From Closterium sp. NIES-65 (taxonomy: Eukaryota > Streptophyta > Zygnematophyceae > Desmidiales > Closteriaceae): a stretch of 64,000 nt of DNA. Both the position numbers and the translations under genes were made by a program. Numbering within the stretch: the stretch's first letter is position 1; the number at the start of each line of letters is the position of its first letter. The notes under the pieces are model-generated. The model had not been told where the DNA came from and made no database searches. It saw only the letters and a list, made by a program, of their open reading frames with translations. The stretch is from positions 124,001 through 188,000 of the forward strand of contig CANXME010002316.1 in NCBI GenBank assembly GCA_948144175.1, in the 5' to 3' direction. Below are positions 1 to 10,598 of this stretch, one piece after another.

Positions 1-3000
1 AAGGGAGCGGATGGCAAGCCGGTGGTGCTGCACGACGTTCTCCTCGTCCCCGACCTGAAGGCCAACCTTATCTCCCTCCGTAAGCTTGGCAAGGCTGGGG
101 TAAACACCAACACAGATGGGGCTCGCACTTATAAGGGGAAGCTGGGCAATCGGGTGCTTTGGGATCTGCACGAGAGCAAGGACGTGTACAGATCTATGTG
201 GCAGCTGCCGGCGCTGGCGTGGCACGGTGGGGGGCAGGCTGGAGAGGGGTCTGCATCCCAGGGGGAGTGCAACGCCGTTGGAGGGGTTGGTGTGAAAGTG
301 TCGGCCAGATCTGGGGAGACAGATTGGGCAACTGCACACCGACGCTTGGGGCATGTAGCAATGCCTTTGCTGAAGCAGCTGGAGAAGGATGGAGCCGTTA
401 AGGGCTTGAAGCTGAACGGACAACCACCCGATGATAACTGTGAAATTTGCCTCCTTTCAAAGTTCACCCGTTTCCCCTTCCATAGTGTGGCTGGCAGGAG
501 CAAAAAGCCGTTGGAGCTGGTCCACATGGACTTGGTGGGGCCGCTGCCAGTGCAAGGGCACAAGGGGGAGCGGTACTTCCTAACCATAGTGGATGACTGG
601 AGCAGGCTAATGTGGGCGTATCCGCTGAAGCAGAAAGATCACGCCGCCTCCACGATTCGGGACGATTGGCTGCCGTTCGTGGAGAAGCAAGCGGAGTGTG
701 TGGTGAAGCGGATTAGGACAGATCGGGGTGGTGAGTTCCTTAGAGCTGAGATGACGGCCTGGCTCAAGAAGCAGGGCATCCAGAGGGAGCTGACCACGGC
801 TTACACCCCACAGTCTAACGGTGTAGCAGAACAGGCAAACTGGACAATTCTGGAGACAGCTAGGGCGCTGCTCATAGAATCTGGGCTGGGCAACTTGATG
901 TGGCCCCATGCTGTTCGGCACGCTACCGTCGCTAGGAACAGGGTACTCAAAAAGGTTGGGGATGACTCGTGGGTGCCGTTGGAGAGGTAGCTTGGGAGGA
1001 AGCCGCCGGTGGACATGCTGAGGGTGTTCGGTTGCATGGCAGTCGCCCACGTCCCCAAGACCTACCGCAGTAAGTTGGGGGCGAGTGCAATCTGGTGTGT
1101 GCATTTGGGGCTGGCTGCTGAGAGTAAGGGATGGCTGCTGTGGGAACCTTCCAAGGGTGTGTTGTTTGACAGCAGGGATGTGAAGTTTGTTGAGGGCATG
1201 ATGTATGGGAGCTGGGAGAAACAGCCGGAGGCCAGGGTGTCCCAGCAGATGGAGCAGATCACCATGCAGCTGGACCTGACTCCTAGTGTGTGGGAGGAGG
1301 GAGAGGAGGCAGCTGCAGAGGGTGGTGATGGAAAGAAGGTACAGGAGGCACCTGCTGGTGGAGGTGATGGTGTGGAGACTAGCGGTAGCACTAGTGGAGC
1401 TGCTGGATCCGAGAGAGGAGAGCAGCAGCAGGGAAAAACTAAGAAGCCGAAGGGTGTCGTTATGAAGGGATGGGAGACACCCGTCTCCAGGCCAGGACGT
1501 ACCCGTATGGCTACTAAGAAGCTGACTGCAGGAGCTGATGTAGCGGAGCAGCAGCTTGGGACTGAGGAGGCATTGCTGATTCTACCGCATGGCTATGACC
1601 CGGATGAGGAGGATGAGCCTGCGTACTGTTTTCTTGCCCCTGCACCAGAGGAACCAGCTAGCATAGAGGAGGCATTAGCTGGACCAGATAGGGACAAATG
1701 GCTAGCTTCTAGGGATGCTGAGTACCAGAGCCTGCTGGAGAAAAGGACATGGGAACTAGTGGTGCTGCCTGAGGGAAAGAAAGCGGTACAATGCAAGTGG
1801 GTGCTAAGGATCAAGACTGACGACAAGGGGCAGGTCACCATCTACAAGAGTAGGTTGGTGGTAAGGGGTTTATGCAGAAGGAGAAGCGGGACTTCAATGA
1901 GATCTTTGCTCCCACTGCCAAACCCCCTACCCTTCGTGTCTTGTTGGCAGATGCAGCCGTTAGTGGGAAGTTCATTATCCAGATGGACATATCAACGGCA
2001 TTTCTCAACGGGATTTTAGAGGAGGAGGTGTTCATGACGCAGCCACCTGGGTATGAGGATGGTACGGGCAGGGTGTGCAAGCTGAAAAAGTCCATCTACG
2101 GCTTGAAGCAGGCGCCACGCTGCTGGTACCAGAAGTTGACAGCTGTTTTAGAGGAGATGGGATTCAGGACCAGCAGCTGTGATGAGAGCCTCTTTCTCAA
2201 GGGGGAGGGGGAGAAGCTGGTGCTGTTTCTGGTCTATGTGGACGACATTCTTCTCTTTACCAGCAGCATGAAGGAGATCCAGAAGGTGCAGCAGCAGCTG
2301 CTGGAGAACTTCAAGTGCAACAACCTTGGGGAGGTAAAGTACTACCTCGGGATGCACGTGGAGAGGGATCTGGATCACAGGTGGTTGAAGCTGCACCAGG
2401 AGCAGTTCATCAAGGAGCTTGGGGAGAAGTACGGAATTGAGAATGAACGCAAGGTTGCAACTCCCCTGCCAGCAGAATTCAAGCTTGTGAAAGCTGCAGA
2501 GGATGAAGGGGTTGAAGCCGAGGAGCAGCAGCAATTTCAGTCCTTGGTGGGCAGCCTCTTGTATGCAGCAGTTCACACGAGACCCGACATCTCTTTCTCG
2601 GTTGGGCAGCTGGCTAGGGTAGTGCAGAATCCATCAGAGGAGCAGGTGGATGCAGCTGAGCGTGTGGTGAAGTATCTAAACTCTCACCCAAGCATTGGAG
2701 TTCAATACTCCGCATCTGCACAGGTGAAGCAGAAAGGGGTTGAGGTGCTGAAAGAGAAGGGGGAGAGGCTTGGAGAAGGCAAGCTTTTTCTCACTTGCTT
2801 TTCCGATGCTACGTGGGCCTCTGAGAAGGAGGATTCCTCATCTGTGGGAGGATACATCTGCGTAGTTGGAGGAGGACCTGTTAGTTGGAGGTCAAAGAAG
2901 CAGACGGAGACAGCACTCTCTTCTGTGGAATCAGAGTACATGGCGATGTTCCATGGGGTGAAGGAGGTAATTTGGCTGAGGAGGCTGTTAGAGGAGATTT

Positions 3001-3257
3001 GCCAGGAGCATAAGGTTGCTACGCCGCTGTTTTGTGATAGCAAGGGAGCTCTTGGGATGGCCAGGAACGCTGTGCTTCATGGGCTCAATAAGCACATGCG
3101 TATCAAGTGGCACTGGCTGCGTAAGGAGGTGAAGAGGGGGACGGTGAATCCGATCTACATCAAGACTCACCAGCAGCCAGCAGACTTCCTCACCAAGAGG
3201 CTAGCGGATGAGCATCATTGGCGTTGTGTGCGCATGAGTGGAATGAGCATGAACTAG
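1..3257 (+). pseudogene. Copia gag-pol polyprotein of P1, 5'-truncated by window edge and disabled
   Basis: Would encode protease, integrase, reverse transcriptase and RNase H of a Ty1/copia element. Visible: the HHCC pre-integrase motif (AHRRLGH ... CEIC), the integrase RTDRGGEF block, RT motif YVDD, and the RNase H motifs SVESEYMA and FCDSKGAL. Two lesions break it. A TAG at 988-990 replaces the Trp codon found in the sister copies (ERWLGRK). One base (C) is missing near 1861, in the RT entry region, shifting the frame. The integrase third-acid region reads AEQANW where sisters read AERANR. Intact sisters run straight through, so P1 is non-autonomous. Confidence 0.93.
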
Positions 3258-3280
3258 TATGGAATGATGGAGATGCAGCC

Positions 3281-3299
3281 GGCAGGCTGAGGGGGAGTG
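3281..3299 (+). promoter_or_regulatory. Polypurine tract of P1
   Basis: GGCAGGCTGAGGGGGAGTG lies directly before the LTR start. In this class of element it primes plus-strand DNA synthesis. The same 19 bases stand before the 3' LTRs at 26801, 42008, 47770, 54904 and 60494. Confidence 0.85.
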
Positions 3300-4376
3300 T
3301 GTTGGGTGCAAATTCACATTGCACGACATCCTGCCGTCTGTTTGTACGAGTATGCGTGTGCGAATGCATTTGCGTGTGAATGGTATGTTCGTGTGTATGT
3401 TTGCTTTCGCAATTTTCGCTTGAAGCATTTGCAGGTACTCGCACAATGTGCGCTTCGGCATAACATTGTACGCGCTATGAACAGTACAAGCAGAAAGGAC
3501 GAGCTCGCAAAGGAACCCAAGATGGAAGCTTTGTGGTTCAACTTACTTGATTGCGCAGATTCAGTTCTATCCAACTCGAAATTGTACTGTTTTGTCTGGT
3601 TGACTATAGTGTAGCAGGGCAGGCACTATAGGGGTACAATTTAGGTGAAGGTTGGATGTTGTTTATCTGTATCTGCATGCTACAGGGCCAGGGGAAACCA
3701 GCAGAACCAGCATTTGGCTGGTTGGGCAAAGACAAAACAGGTTCTGTTTTTAGGACCTGAACCTGGTTGTTGTTTTCCCAGGTTGGAAAAACAGAACCAG
3801 AGGTTGTTTACCAACCTACCACATGCTATTTTGTCCAGCCAGGTTGGTTCTGTTGCTTGGAATTATTTGGGATCATCCCTGGTTGTTCCCAGGTTGATTC
3901 CCAAGGTCCTTGCTAGCTAGAGCTATTTATTCCTTCTCTGTTTGTACCTGAATATAGTGAAATTGATTCAAGCGAATTCCTTCCTTGCTGGAATTTCGTT
4001 TCTACGCGGTGCGACGGCGGAATGCTACACGAGTCAACGCTAGTATGCTAGAACTCCAACGCTAGGCTAACGCTGTCCGAGCCATAACTTTTCACGAGGC
4101 AACTTGGCTTATATTAAAGCTTTTAGAGTGAGCTTCGATATAGTAAATTCTCAGCTTAATCCGATCTACGGTCTGCTCGATACGCTGCGCGACGTTCAAG
4201 GTACTCTTGCTGTTTTGACTAAGTCCCTCTTGATCCCTCTCTCTACAAACTCGGACCCGAGGATAGGGGCTGGTCTTGTACCAGGCACCCAAGGATCCTT
4301 GGAGGTGACCCCGAGGAGAGGTTTTAAGTGTGATAAAGTCTTAATAGCTTGAGTTTATTAGGCCCTTACACCAACA
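3300..4376 (+). repeat. 3' LTR of P1 (1,077 bp)
   Basis: Starts TGTTGGGTGC and ends CCAACA, like the family's 1,093-bp LTRs. It is 16 bp shorter because the segment TTCGTAATGGCAGAAC of the sisters is absent near 4090. It shares the variants ATAGTAAATTC and GATCTACGGTC with the LTR pair of the minus-strand element H2 (31803 and 63344), which places it in that subfamily. Confidence 0.95.
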
Positions 4377-4381
4377 AAAGC
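4377..4381. repeat. Putative TSD AAAGC, right copy of the P1 insertion
   Basis: The five bases after CCAACA. They match the H1 sequence at the break (reading strand GCTTT, inside the RNase H region). The partner copy should lie left of the window, so this is a prediction rather than an observed pair. Confidence 0.45.
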
Positions 4382-7300
4382 AAGGGAGAAAAAGCTTGCC
4401 TTCTCCAAGCCTCTCCCCCTTCTCTTTCAGCACCTCAACCCCTTTCTGCTTCACCTGTGCAGATGCGGAGTATTGAACTCCAATGCTTGGGTGAGAGTTC
4501 AGATACTTCACCACACGCTCAGCTGCATCTACCTGCTCCTCTGATGGATTCTGCACTACCCTAGCCAGCTGCCCAACCGAGAAAGAGATGTCGGGTCTCG
4601 TGTGAACTGCTGCATACAAGAGGCTGCCCACCAAGGACTGGAATTGCTGCTGCTCCTCATCTTCAACCCCTTCATCCTCTGCAGCCTTTACAAGCTTGAA
4701 TTCTGCTTGCAAGGGAGTTGCAACCTTGCGCTCATTCTCAATCCCATGCTTCTCCCCCAGATCCTTGATGAACTTCTCCTGGTGCAGTTTCAACCACCTG
4801 TGATCTGGATCCCTCTCTACGTTCATCCCGAGGTAGTATTTTACCTCCCCAAGGTTCTTGCACTTGAAGTTCTCCATCAGCTGCTGCTGCACTTTCTGGA
4901 TCTCCTTCATGCTGCTGCTGAAGAGAAGAATGTCGTCCACGTAGACCAGAAACAACACCAGCTTGTCCCCCTCCCCCTTGAGAAAGAGGCTCTCATCACA
5001 GCTGCTGGTCCTGAATCCCATCTCCTCTAAAACAGCTGCCAGCTTCTGGTACCAGCAGCGTGGCGCCTGCTTCAAGCCGTAGATGGACTTTTTCAGCTTG
5101 CACACCCTGCCCGTACCATCCTCATACCCAGGTGGCTGCGTCATGTACACATCCTCCTCTAAAATCCCGTTGAGGAATGCCGTTGATATGTCCATCTGGA
5201 TAATGAACTTCCCACTAACGGCTACATCTGCCAACAAGACACGAAGGGTAGGGGGTTTGGCAGTGGGAGCAAAGATCTCATTGAAGTCCTGCTTCTCCTT
5301 CTGCATAAACCCCTTAGCTATCAACCTACTCTTGTAGATGGTGACCTGCCCCTTGTCGTCAGTCTTGATCCTTAGCACCCACTTGCATTGTACCGCTTTC
5401 TTTCCCTCAGGCAGCACCACTAGTTCCCAAGTCCCATTCTCCAGCAGGCTCTGGTACTCAGCATCCCTAGAAGCTAGCCATTTGTCCCTATCTGGTCCAG
5501 CTAATGCCTCCTCCATGCTAGCTGGTTCCTCTGGTGCAGGGGCAAGAAAACAGTACGCAGGCTCATCCTCCTCATCCGGGTCATAGCCATACGGTAGAAT
5601 CAACAATGCCTCCTCAGTCCCAAGCTGCTGCTCCGCTACATCAGCTCCTGCAGTGAGCTTCTTAGTAGCCATACGGGTACGTCCTGGCCTGGAGACGGGT
5701 GTCTCCCATCCCTTCATAACGACACCCTTAGGCTTCTTAGTTTTCCCCTGCTGCTGCTCTTTCCCCTCAGATCCAGCAGCTCCACTAGTGCCAGTCTCCA
5801 CATCATTTTCTCCACCAGCAGGTGCCTCCTGTACCTTCTTTCCATCACCACCCTCTGCAGCTGCCTCCTCTCCCTCCTCCCACACACTAGGAGTCAGGTC
5901 CAGCTGCATGGTGATCTGTTCCATTTGCTGGGACACCCTGGCCTCCGGCTGTTTCTCCCAGCTCCCATACATCATGCCCTCGACAAACTTCACATCCCTG
6001 CTGTCAAACAACACACCCTTGGAAGGCTCCCACAGCAGCCATCCCTTGCTGTCAGCAGCCAGCCCCAAATGCACACACCAGATTGCACTCGCCCCCAACT
6101 TACTGCGGTAGGTCTTGGGGACGTGGGCGACTGCCATGCAACCGAACACCCTGAGCATGTCCACCGGCGGCTTCCTCCCAAGCCACCTCTCCAACGGCAC
6201 CCTCAGCATGTCCACCGGCTTGCCATCCGCTCCCTTAAAGGCAGCTCGTCCCGCACCAGCCACCTTCAACCTGTGTCCAGAGGCAGAGCACACCTCATTG
6301 ATCGGAGCAGCTCGTACGTGGTCCAGCAGGTCTTTTCACGGCGTCATCGTCCAAGCAGCGCCCGTGTCCAACACCCAATAATCCAGGGGGTGCAGCTCTG
6401 CTCCAACCTTGGCAGAGGAGTCTCCTTGCTCCCCCTTGTCTCCCACATAGAAGAATTGGCCCGCAGTGCGCTCCTTCTTCTTCTCCGCACCGCCGTTGCC
6501 CTTCGGGTTGTTGTCGGACGAATCAGCGACCATGTTGGCGCCGTTTTTCTGGTTCCTCCGCGCGCCGCCATCCTGGTGACGATTCTTGGGGGTCCATCCA
6601 TCGGGTTTCTTATAGCACAAAAACCAGGGGTGCCCTTCCTTCTCACAATACCAGCAACTCCTTTTCATTTTGCCACCAGCACCCGACTTGCCCCCACGTC
6701 CAGATTTCGCACCACGACCCCAACCGGTACCTCCTTGTTGGTCGTTGGAGTAGTCGTCCTTCTTTGCACCGCGTCCAGCACCACCGAAGCCACGTCCTTT
6801 GCCACGTCGGTTCCCTTGCATCCCGTAGCCGCTGCTGCCATCGTCTCCACCCCTCAGTTGGCGGCGACGGAAGTCCTCCTCCAGAATCTTCGTCCGTACC
6901 CACTCGAGCGTCCACAAGCTCTGGTTCTGCGGCAGGCTCAATCCGCTCGTGAATTGAAGCCACGATTCCGGCAGCAGCGAGAGCATCTTCAGGCACTTGG
7001 TCTGCTCCGGGTAGGTGATTCCCGCGATCGCCAGCTTCACGCCGAGATCACGCATCTTGTCCAGGATGGGTTCTACCGGCTCTCCCTCACTTAGGCGCAA
7101 CGCGGACAGCTCCGACTCCATCATGAGCGTCGCAGCGACGGAGGTAGGGGCGTGCAGCTCCTTCAACACCGTCCACGCCTTTGGACCGCACTCAACCTCC
7201 GGCATCAAGTGCATGACGTGGTGACGCTGGTTCAGCTCCAAACTCTGCGACATCAAGTAGTAGCCAGCCGAGGCGCCCTCGTCCCAATCTTCCTGAAAGG

Positions 7301-7559
7301 CGGGGTCACTCGTTCTAGGCTCCTCCCCAATCATTAGTTTCAGCAAACCGATCTGACGGAAATAAAGTTGCATTTTCCAGGCCCAATCATCATAGCCCTC
7401 ACCATTGAACTTCTCGACGGTGAAGTTTTTCAGCACCTCCTTGATCAGCCAGCCCTGGCTTGTTCGCGCTCCCCTTGGCGCAGAAACACCAGAATCTTGG
7501 CTGCCGCTACGATCTTGGGCTGACGATTCACCAGCTACCGCCGAGGTGTTGCCCGCCAT
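4377..7559 (-). pseudogene. Copia gag-pol of H1 with integrase deleted
   Basis: ATG at 7559 begins the family's gag (MAGNTSAVAGES). The zinc knuckle reads CWYCEKEGHPWFLC. A TGA at 6336-6338 lies just after the protease DTGAAW motif, where sisters have CGC. Downstream the frame reopens but jumps from ADGKPV to DMLRVPLERW. This skips 942 bp (314 codons): the rest of protease, pre-integrase, and the integrase core with all three acidic residues. RT with YVDD follows, and the frame runs out through P1's LTR. The element could encode gag and RT-like parts but no integrase. Confidence 0.92.
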
Positions 7560-7590
7560 AGCTACCTATAACGAGGATCACTATAACGCA

Positions 7591-7602
7591 GCTCTGATAC
7601 CA
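7591..7602 (-). promoter_or_regulatory. Primer-binding site of H1
   Basis: Minus-strand TGGTATCAGAGC, three bases (AGC) after the LTR end. It is the classic plant-copia site complementary to the 3' end of initiator-Met tRNA, which primes minus-strand cDNA. Confidence 0.9.
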
Positions 7603-7605
7603 GCT

Positions 7606-8408
7606 TGTTGGTGTAAGGGCCCAATAAACTCAAGCTATTAAGACTTTATCAAACTTAAAACCTCTCCTCGGGGTCACCTCCAAGGGTCTTTGGGTGCCTG
7701 GTACAAGACCAGCCCCTATCCTCGGGTCCGAGTTTGTAGAGAGAGGGATCAAGAGGGACTTAGTCAAAACAGCAAGAGTACCTTGAACGTCGCGCAGCGT
7801 ATCGTGCAGACCGTCGATCGGATTAAGCTGAGAATTTCCTTTATCGAAGCTCACTCTAAGAGCTTTAAAATAAGCCAAGTTGCCTCGCGAAAAGTTCCGC
7901 CATTACGAAGTTATGGCTCGGACAGCGTTAGCCTAGCGTTGGAGTGCTAGCGTACTAGCGTTGACTCGGGTAGCATTCCGCCGTCGCACCGCGTACAAAG
8001 GAAATTCCAGGAAGGGAGGAATTCGCTTGAATCAATTTCACTATATTCAGGTACAAACAGAGAAGGAATAAATAGTTCTAGCTAGCAAGGACCTTGGGAA
8101 TGAACCTGGGAACAACCAGGAATCAGCTTAAATAATTCCAAGCAACAGAACCAACCTGGCTGGACAAAACAGCAGGTGGTAGGTTGGTAAACAACCTCTG
8201 GTTCTGTTTTTCCAACCTGGGAAAACAACAACCAGGTTCAGGTCCTAAAAACAGAACCTGTTTCGTCTTTGCCCAACCAGCCAAAAGCTGGTTCCGCTGG
8301 TTTCCCCTGGCCCTGTAGCATGCAGATACAGACAAACAACATCCAACCTTCACCTAAATTGTACCCCTATAGTGCCTGCCCTGCTAAACTATAATCAACC
8401 AAACAAAA
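7606..8408 (-). repeat. 5' LTR of H1, truncated (about 803 bp)
   Basis: In reading orientation it lacks roughly the first 290 bp of the LTR. It starts within the TTTTGTTTGGTTGA segment and runs to the CCAACA end at 7606. At 8408/8409 it directly abuts the CCAACA end of another LTR fragment. Confidence 0.92.
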
Positions 8409-8699
8409 TGTTGGTGTAAGGGCCTAATAAACTCAAGCTTTTAAGACTTTATCACACTTAAAACCTCTCCTCGGGGTCACCTCCAAGGGTCCTTGGGTGC
8501 CTGGTACAAGACCAGCCCCTATCCTCGGGTCCGAGTTTGTAGAGAGAGGGATCAAGAGGGACTTAGTCAAAACAACAAGAGTACCTTGAACGTCGCGCAG
8601 CGTATTGTGCACACCGTCGATCGGATTAAGCTGAGAATTTCCTATATCGAAGCTCACTCTAAGAGCTTTAAAATAAGCCAGGTTGCCTCGCGAAAAGTT
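8409..8699 (-). repeat. LTR fragment (terminal about 291 bp), minus strand
   Basis: Holds only the 3'-terminal part of the family LTR, from about GCGAAAAGTTT to CCAACA, joined head-to-tail to H1's truncated LTR. The match stops at about 8699, where a different Copia family begins. It is probably the residue of a tandem LTR-internal-LTR arrangement that lost its interior. Confidence 0.88.
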
Positions 8700-9012
8700 T
8701 GCTGCAGTTTGCGGAGGGCTCTATCTACAAGAGCTCATGAAGGAGCGAAAATCCCAACTTCGCCCACCTTTCGTCTCCACTATGACAGCTTCGAAAAAGA
8801 AGGGCTTCGTTAACCAAACGAAGCACATCGCGCTGTGATATTTTTTTGGCAAGGACGAAATTGATCAAGGCAAGGTCGATCTGACGTATTGCCCGACTAC
8901 CAAGATGGTAGCCGATTTCCTCACCAGGCGACTGCCACGTCAGCACTACGAGCAGTGCTCCAACCTCATAGAGTCAAACGAGTCAGCTTCCGATGGGGGT
9001 GTTGAGATATAA
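8700..9012 (+). pseudogene. RNase H tail of a second, diverged Copia family
   Basis: Unlike the main family. From 8818 the frame reads TKHIAL, a TGA, then YFFGKDEIDQGKVDL, TYCPTTKMVADFLTRRL and a tail ending DGGVEI. This is the standard Copia RNase H C-terminus (KHI..., ...VADxLTK). Upstream, shifted frames still suggest LRRL and QELMKER. The stop codon is 9010-9012. The internal TGA and the frameshift mark it as old. Confidence 0.82.
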
Positions 9013-9400
9013 ACCTTTATGAAGAAACGTTCGTGTACGCTACAAGAGCAGACCTTACCGAGTATGAAGACGAGGAGTCAGAACAATTGAAGCAACCCTA
9101 GCAACCGTCAGATTGAAACCGATGCAGGCAGAAACATTTGAAGTGAAAATGGCGAGAAGAGGTTTGAAACTGGTTCCCGCGCCGCACGGTTTGAATTCGC
9201 TATAATAAGGGAATGTACCCTTTAGAGTACATGGCTAGCTACGTTGTTTATTTTCCCCTATATATTCCTATATAACTAAATGTATGCATTGCTATCATCA
9301 TCGGAGTCGTTTACTTTCTCTCTGACCTAAGGTCACTACTTCTGCTGCAATTCTACCTGCGAATAACCCTGAGCCGATCCCTGGCTAAGTCCTGTTTACG
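9000..9400 (+). repeat. Probable LTR of the second Copia family
   Basis: TGTTGAGATATAAAC begins at 9000, right after a purine run (GATGGGGG) at the end of the RNase H frame. This is the expected PPT/LTR junction, and TGTTGAGATA is a common Copia LTR start. AT-rich TATA-like stretches (ACTATAATAAGG is absent, but GCTATAATAAGG near 9200 and TATATATTCC near 9260 are present) fit a promoter. The 3' end near 9400 is a guess, because no matching terminal repeat was found. Confidence 0.5.
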
Positions 9401-10598
9401 GTTGAAACAGTGATTGTTCTGCAGGTTCCATAGCACAGGCTTGTGCTCAAAGGATCGCACCTTCGGGTGCAACGGAACGAGATAGCGAGGATTGCGCTAG
9501 GTGTCAAACGAGTACAAAGTATGAGCGAAGGCAATGAGCGAATAATTATGCGGGAAACGTGCAACAGTTACGTAGTGCGTGCGAGCTAGCTAGTGCTTGG
9601 TTGGCATTGAGGTTCGTGCTAGTCCCGAAGCGTAGGCTGACTCGGCCAGGCCAGCAGTGCATGGTTTGGTAAAACAGTGCGTGCAAAGTTGGCGAAGCCC
9701 CGTTAGCAGTAACGGGCGAACAACGGCTGCTGCTTTAAGGAATGCCGAAGAAATCCTTACAACTCTCAATGTTCATCATTGTAATTTGACATCCCTTTTG
9801 GCTTGTAGTGTGGAACTTGGCTGCTTTATGACGTGTAGTGGTTCAAAGTACGACAAGCGCAAATGCTGTGCCGCACAGACCATCTCGATTTCACGTGCAT
9901 GTTCGTTGAACCTCGAAGAACAGGGTACTTGCGATAGTGACGATTTCTCAGCCTGATTTTGCATTCGTCGTTAACGTCCGACTGGAACATCGTGCACGCA
10001 TTGCCGTGGTCGCAACTTTGCGCCGCTGAAAGAGGGTAACCAGCGAGGCGAGCCATGATGTTCCCGCGCCATCCCAAACCTGCACCACACGCGTTGTGTG
10101 CAGAGTTGAACCAATACACGTCTCATCAATCAGCCTTGGCTGCTGCATTGCCATACTGTGGAGAGGCCAACGACCACCATTGGATTCAAGCGAGCTCTTT
10201 GACTGAAGCGAGAGCCCGCAACTGTGAGGTAGCAGTTTGCTGAACCCGAATTTCGCGTGCGCGACTGATTCGCGTGTCGCGGACCCCACGGTCCGCAGCG
10301 TCCGGCGCTATGGCGTCACCATCATCGCAGGAGGCGATATCCCACGGCCAGGATGACGTAACATATTTAGTAGCTTCCACGATCACAGAATGTACGAGCC
10401 ACCACCGGTGCAACAGCCATCGTCCGTCCAGCAACACCGATTTAGCGCCTTCAACCCCCCCGACCGCATCTGACCTTCACGGGACACGCCTCACCGCACC
10501 TACGCGCTTCGCGTACCGTCTCCTCTCGTCAACCCGCCAAACTCGTTCCCCGTGTCATCCACGGCGCCGCACTCCGAGCGCGTCTCTCCTCTGCCGCC
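9401..10598. other. Intergenic, no gene recognised
   Basis: Short ORFs on both strands show no recognisable family, repeat or motif. It is bounded by the old Copia LTR and the GH81 pseudogene and may include that gene's promoter. Confidence 0.6.

Larger units (their letters stand above)
1..4376 (+). mobile_element. Copia LTR retrotransposon copy P1, 3' part
   Basis: Plus-strand member of the window's main Ty1/copia family. It enters from beyond the left edge in the protease region and ends with a complete 3' LTR at 4376. Order seen: end of protease, GAG-pre-integrase, integrase, reverse transcriptase, RNase H, polypurine tract, LTR. The base after the LTR starts a minus-strand copy of the same family (H1), broken inside its RNase H region, so P1 probably inserted into H1. 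The 5' part lies outside the window. Confidence 0.93.
4377..8408 (-). mobile_element. Copia copy H1 (minus strand), host of P1
   Basis: Same family as P1 but opposite orientation. Reading leftward from 8408: a 5'-truncated LTR (7606-8408), PBS, gag, protease start, a 942-bp net deletion removing pre-integrase and integrase, then RT and part of RNase H up to 4377, where P1 interrupts it. The rest of RNase H and the 3' LTR should lie left of the window. Confidence 0.9.
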
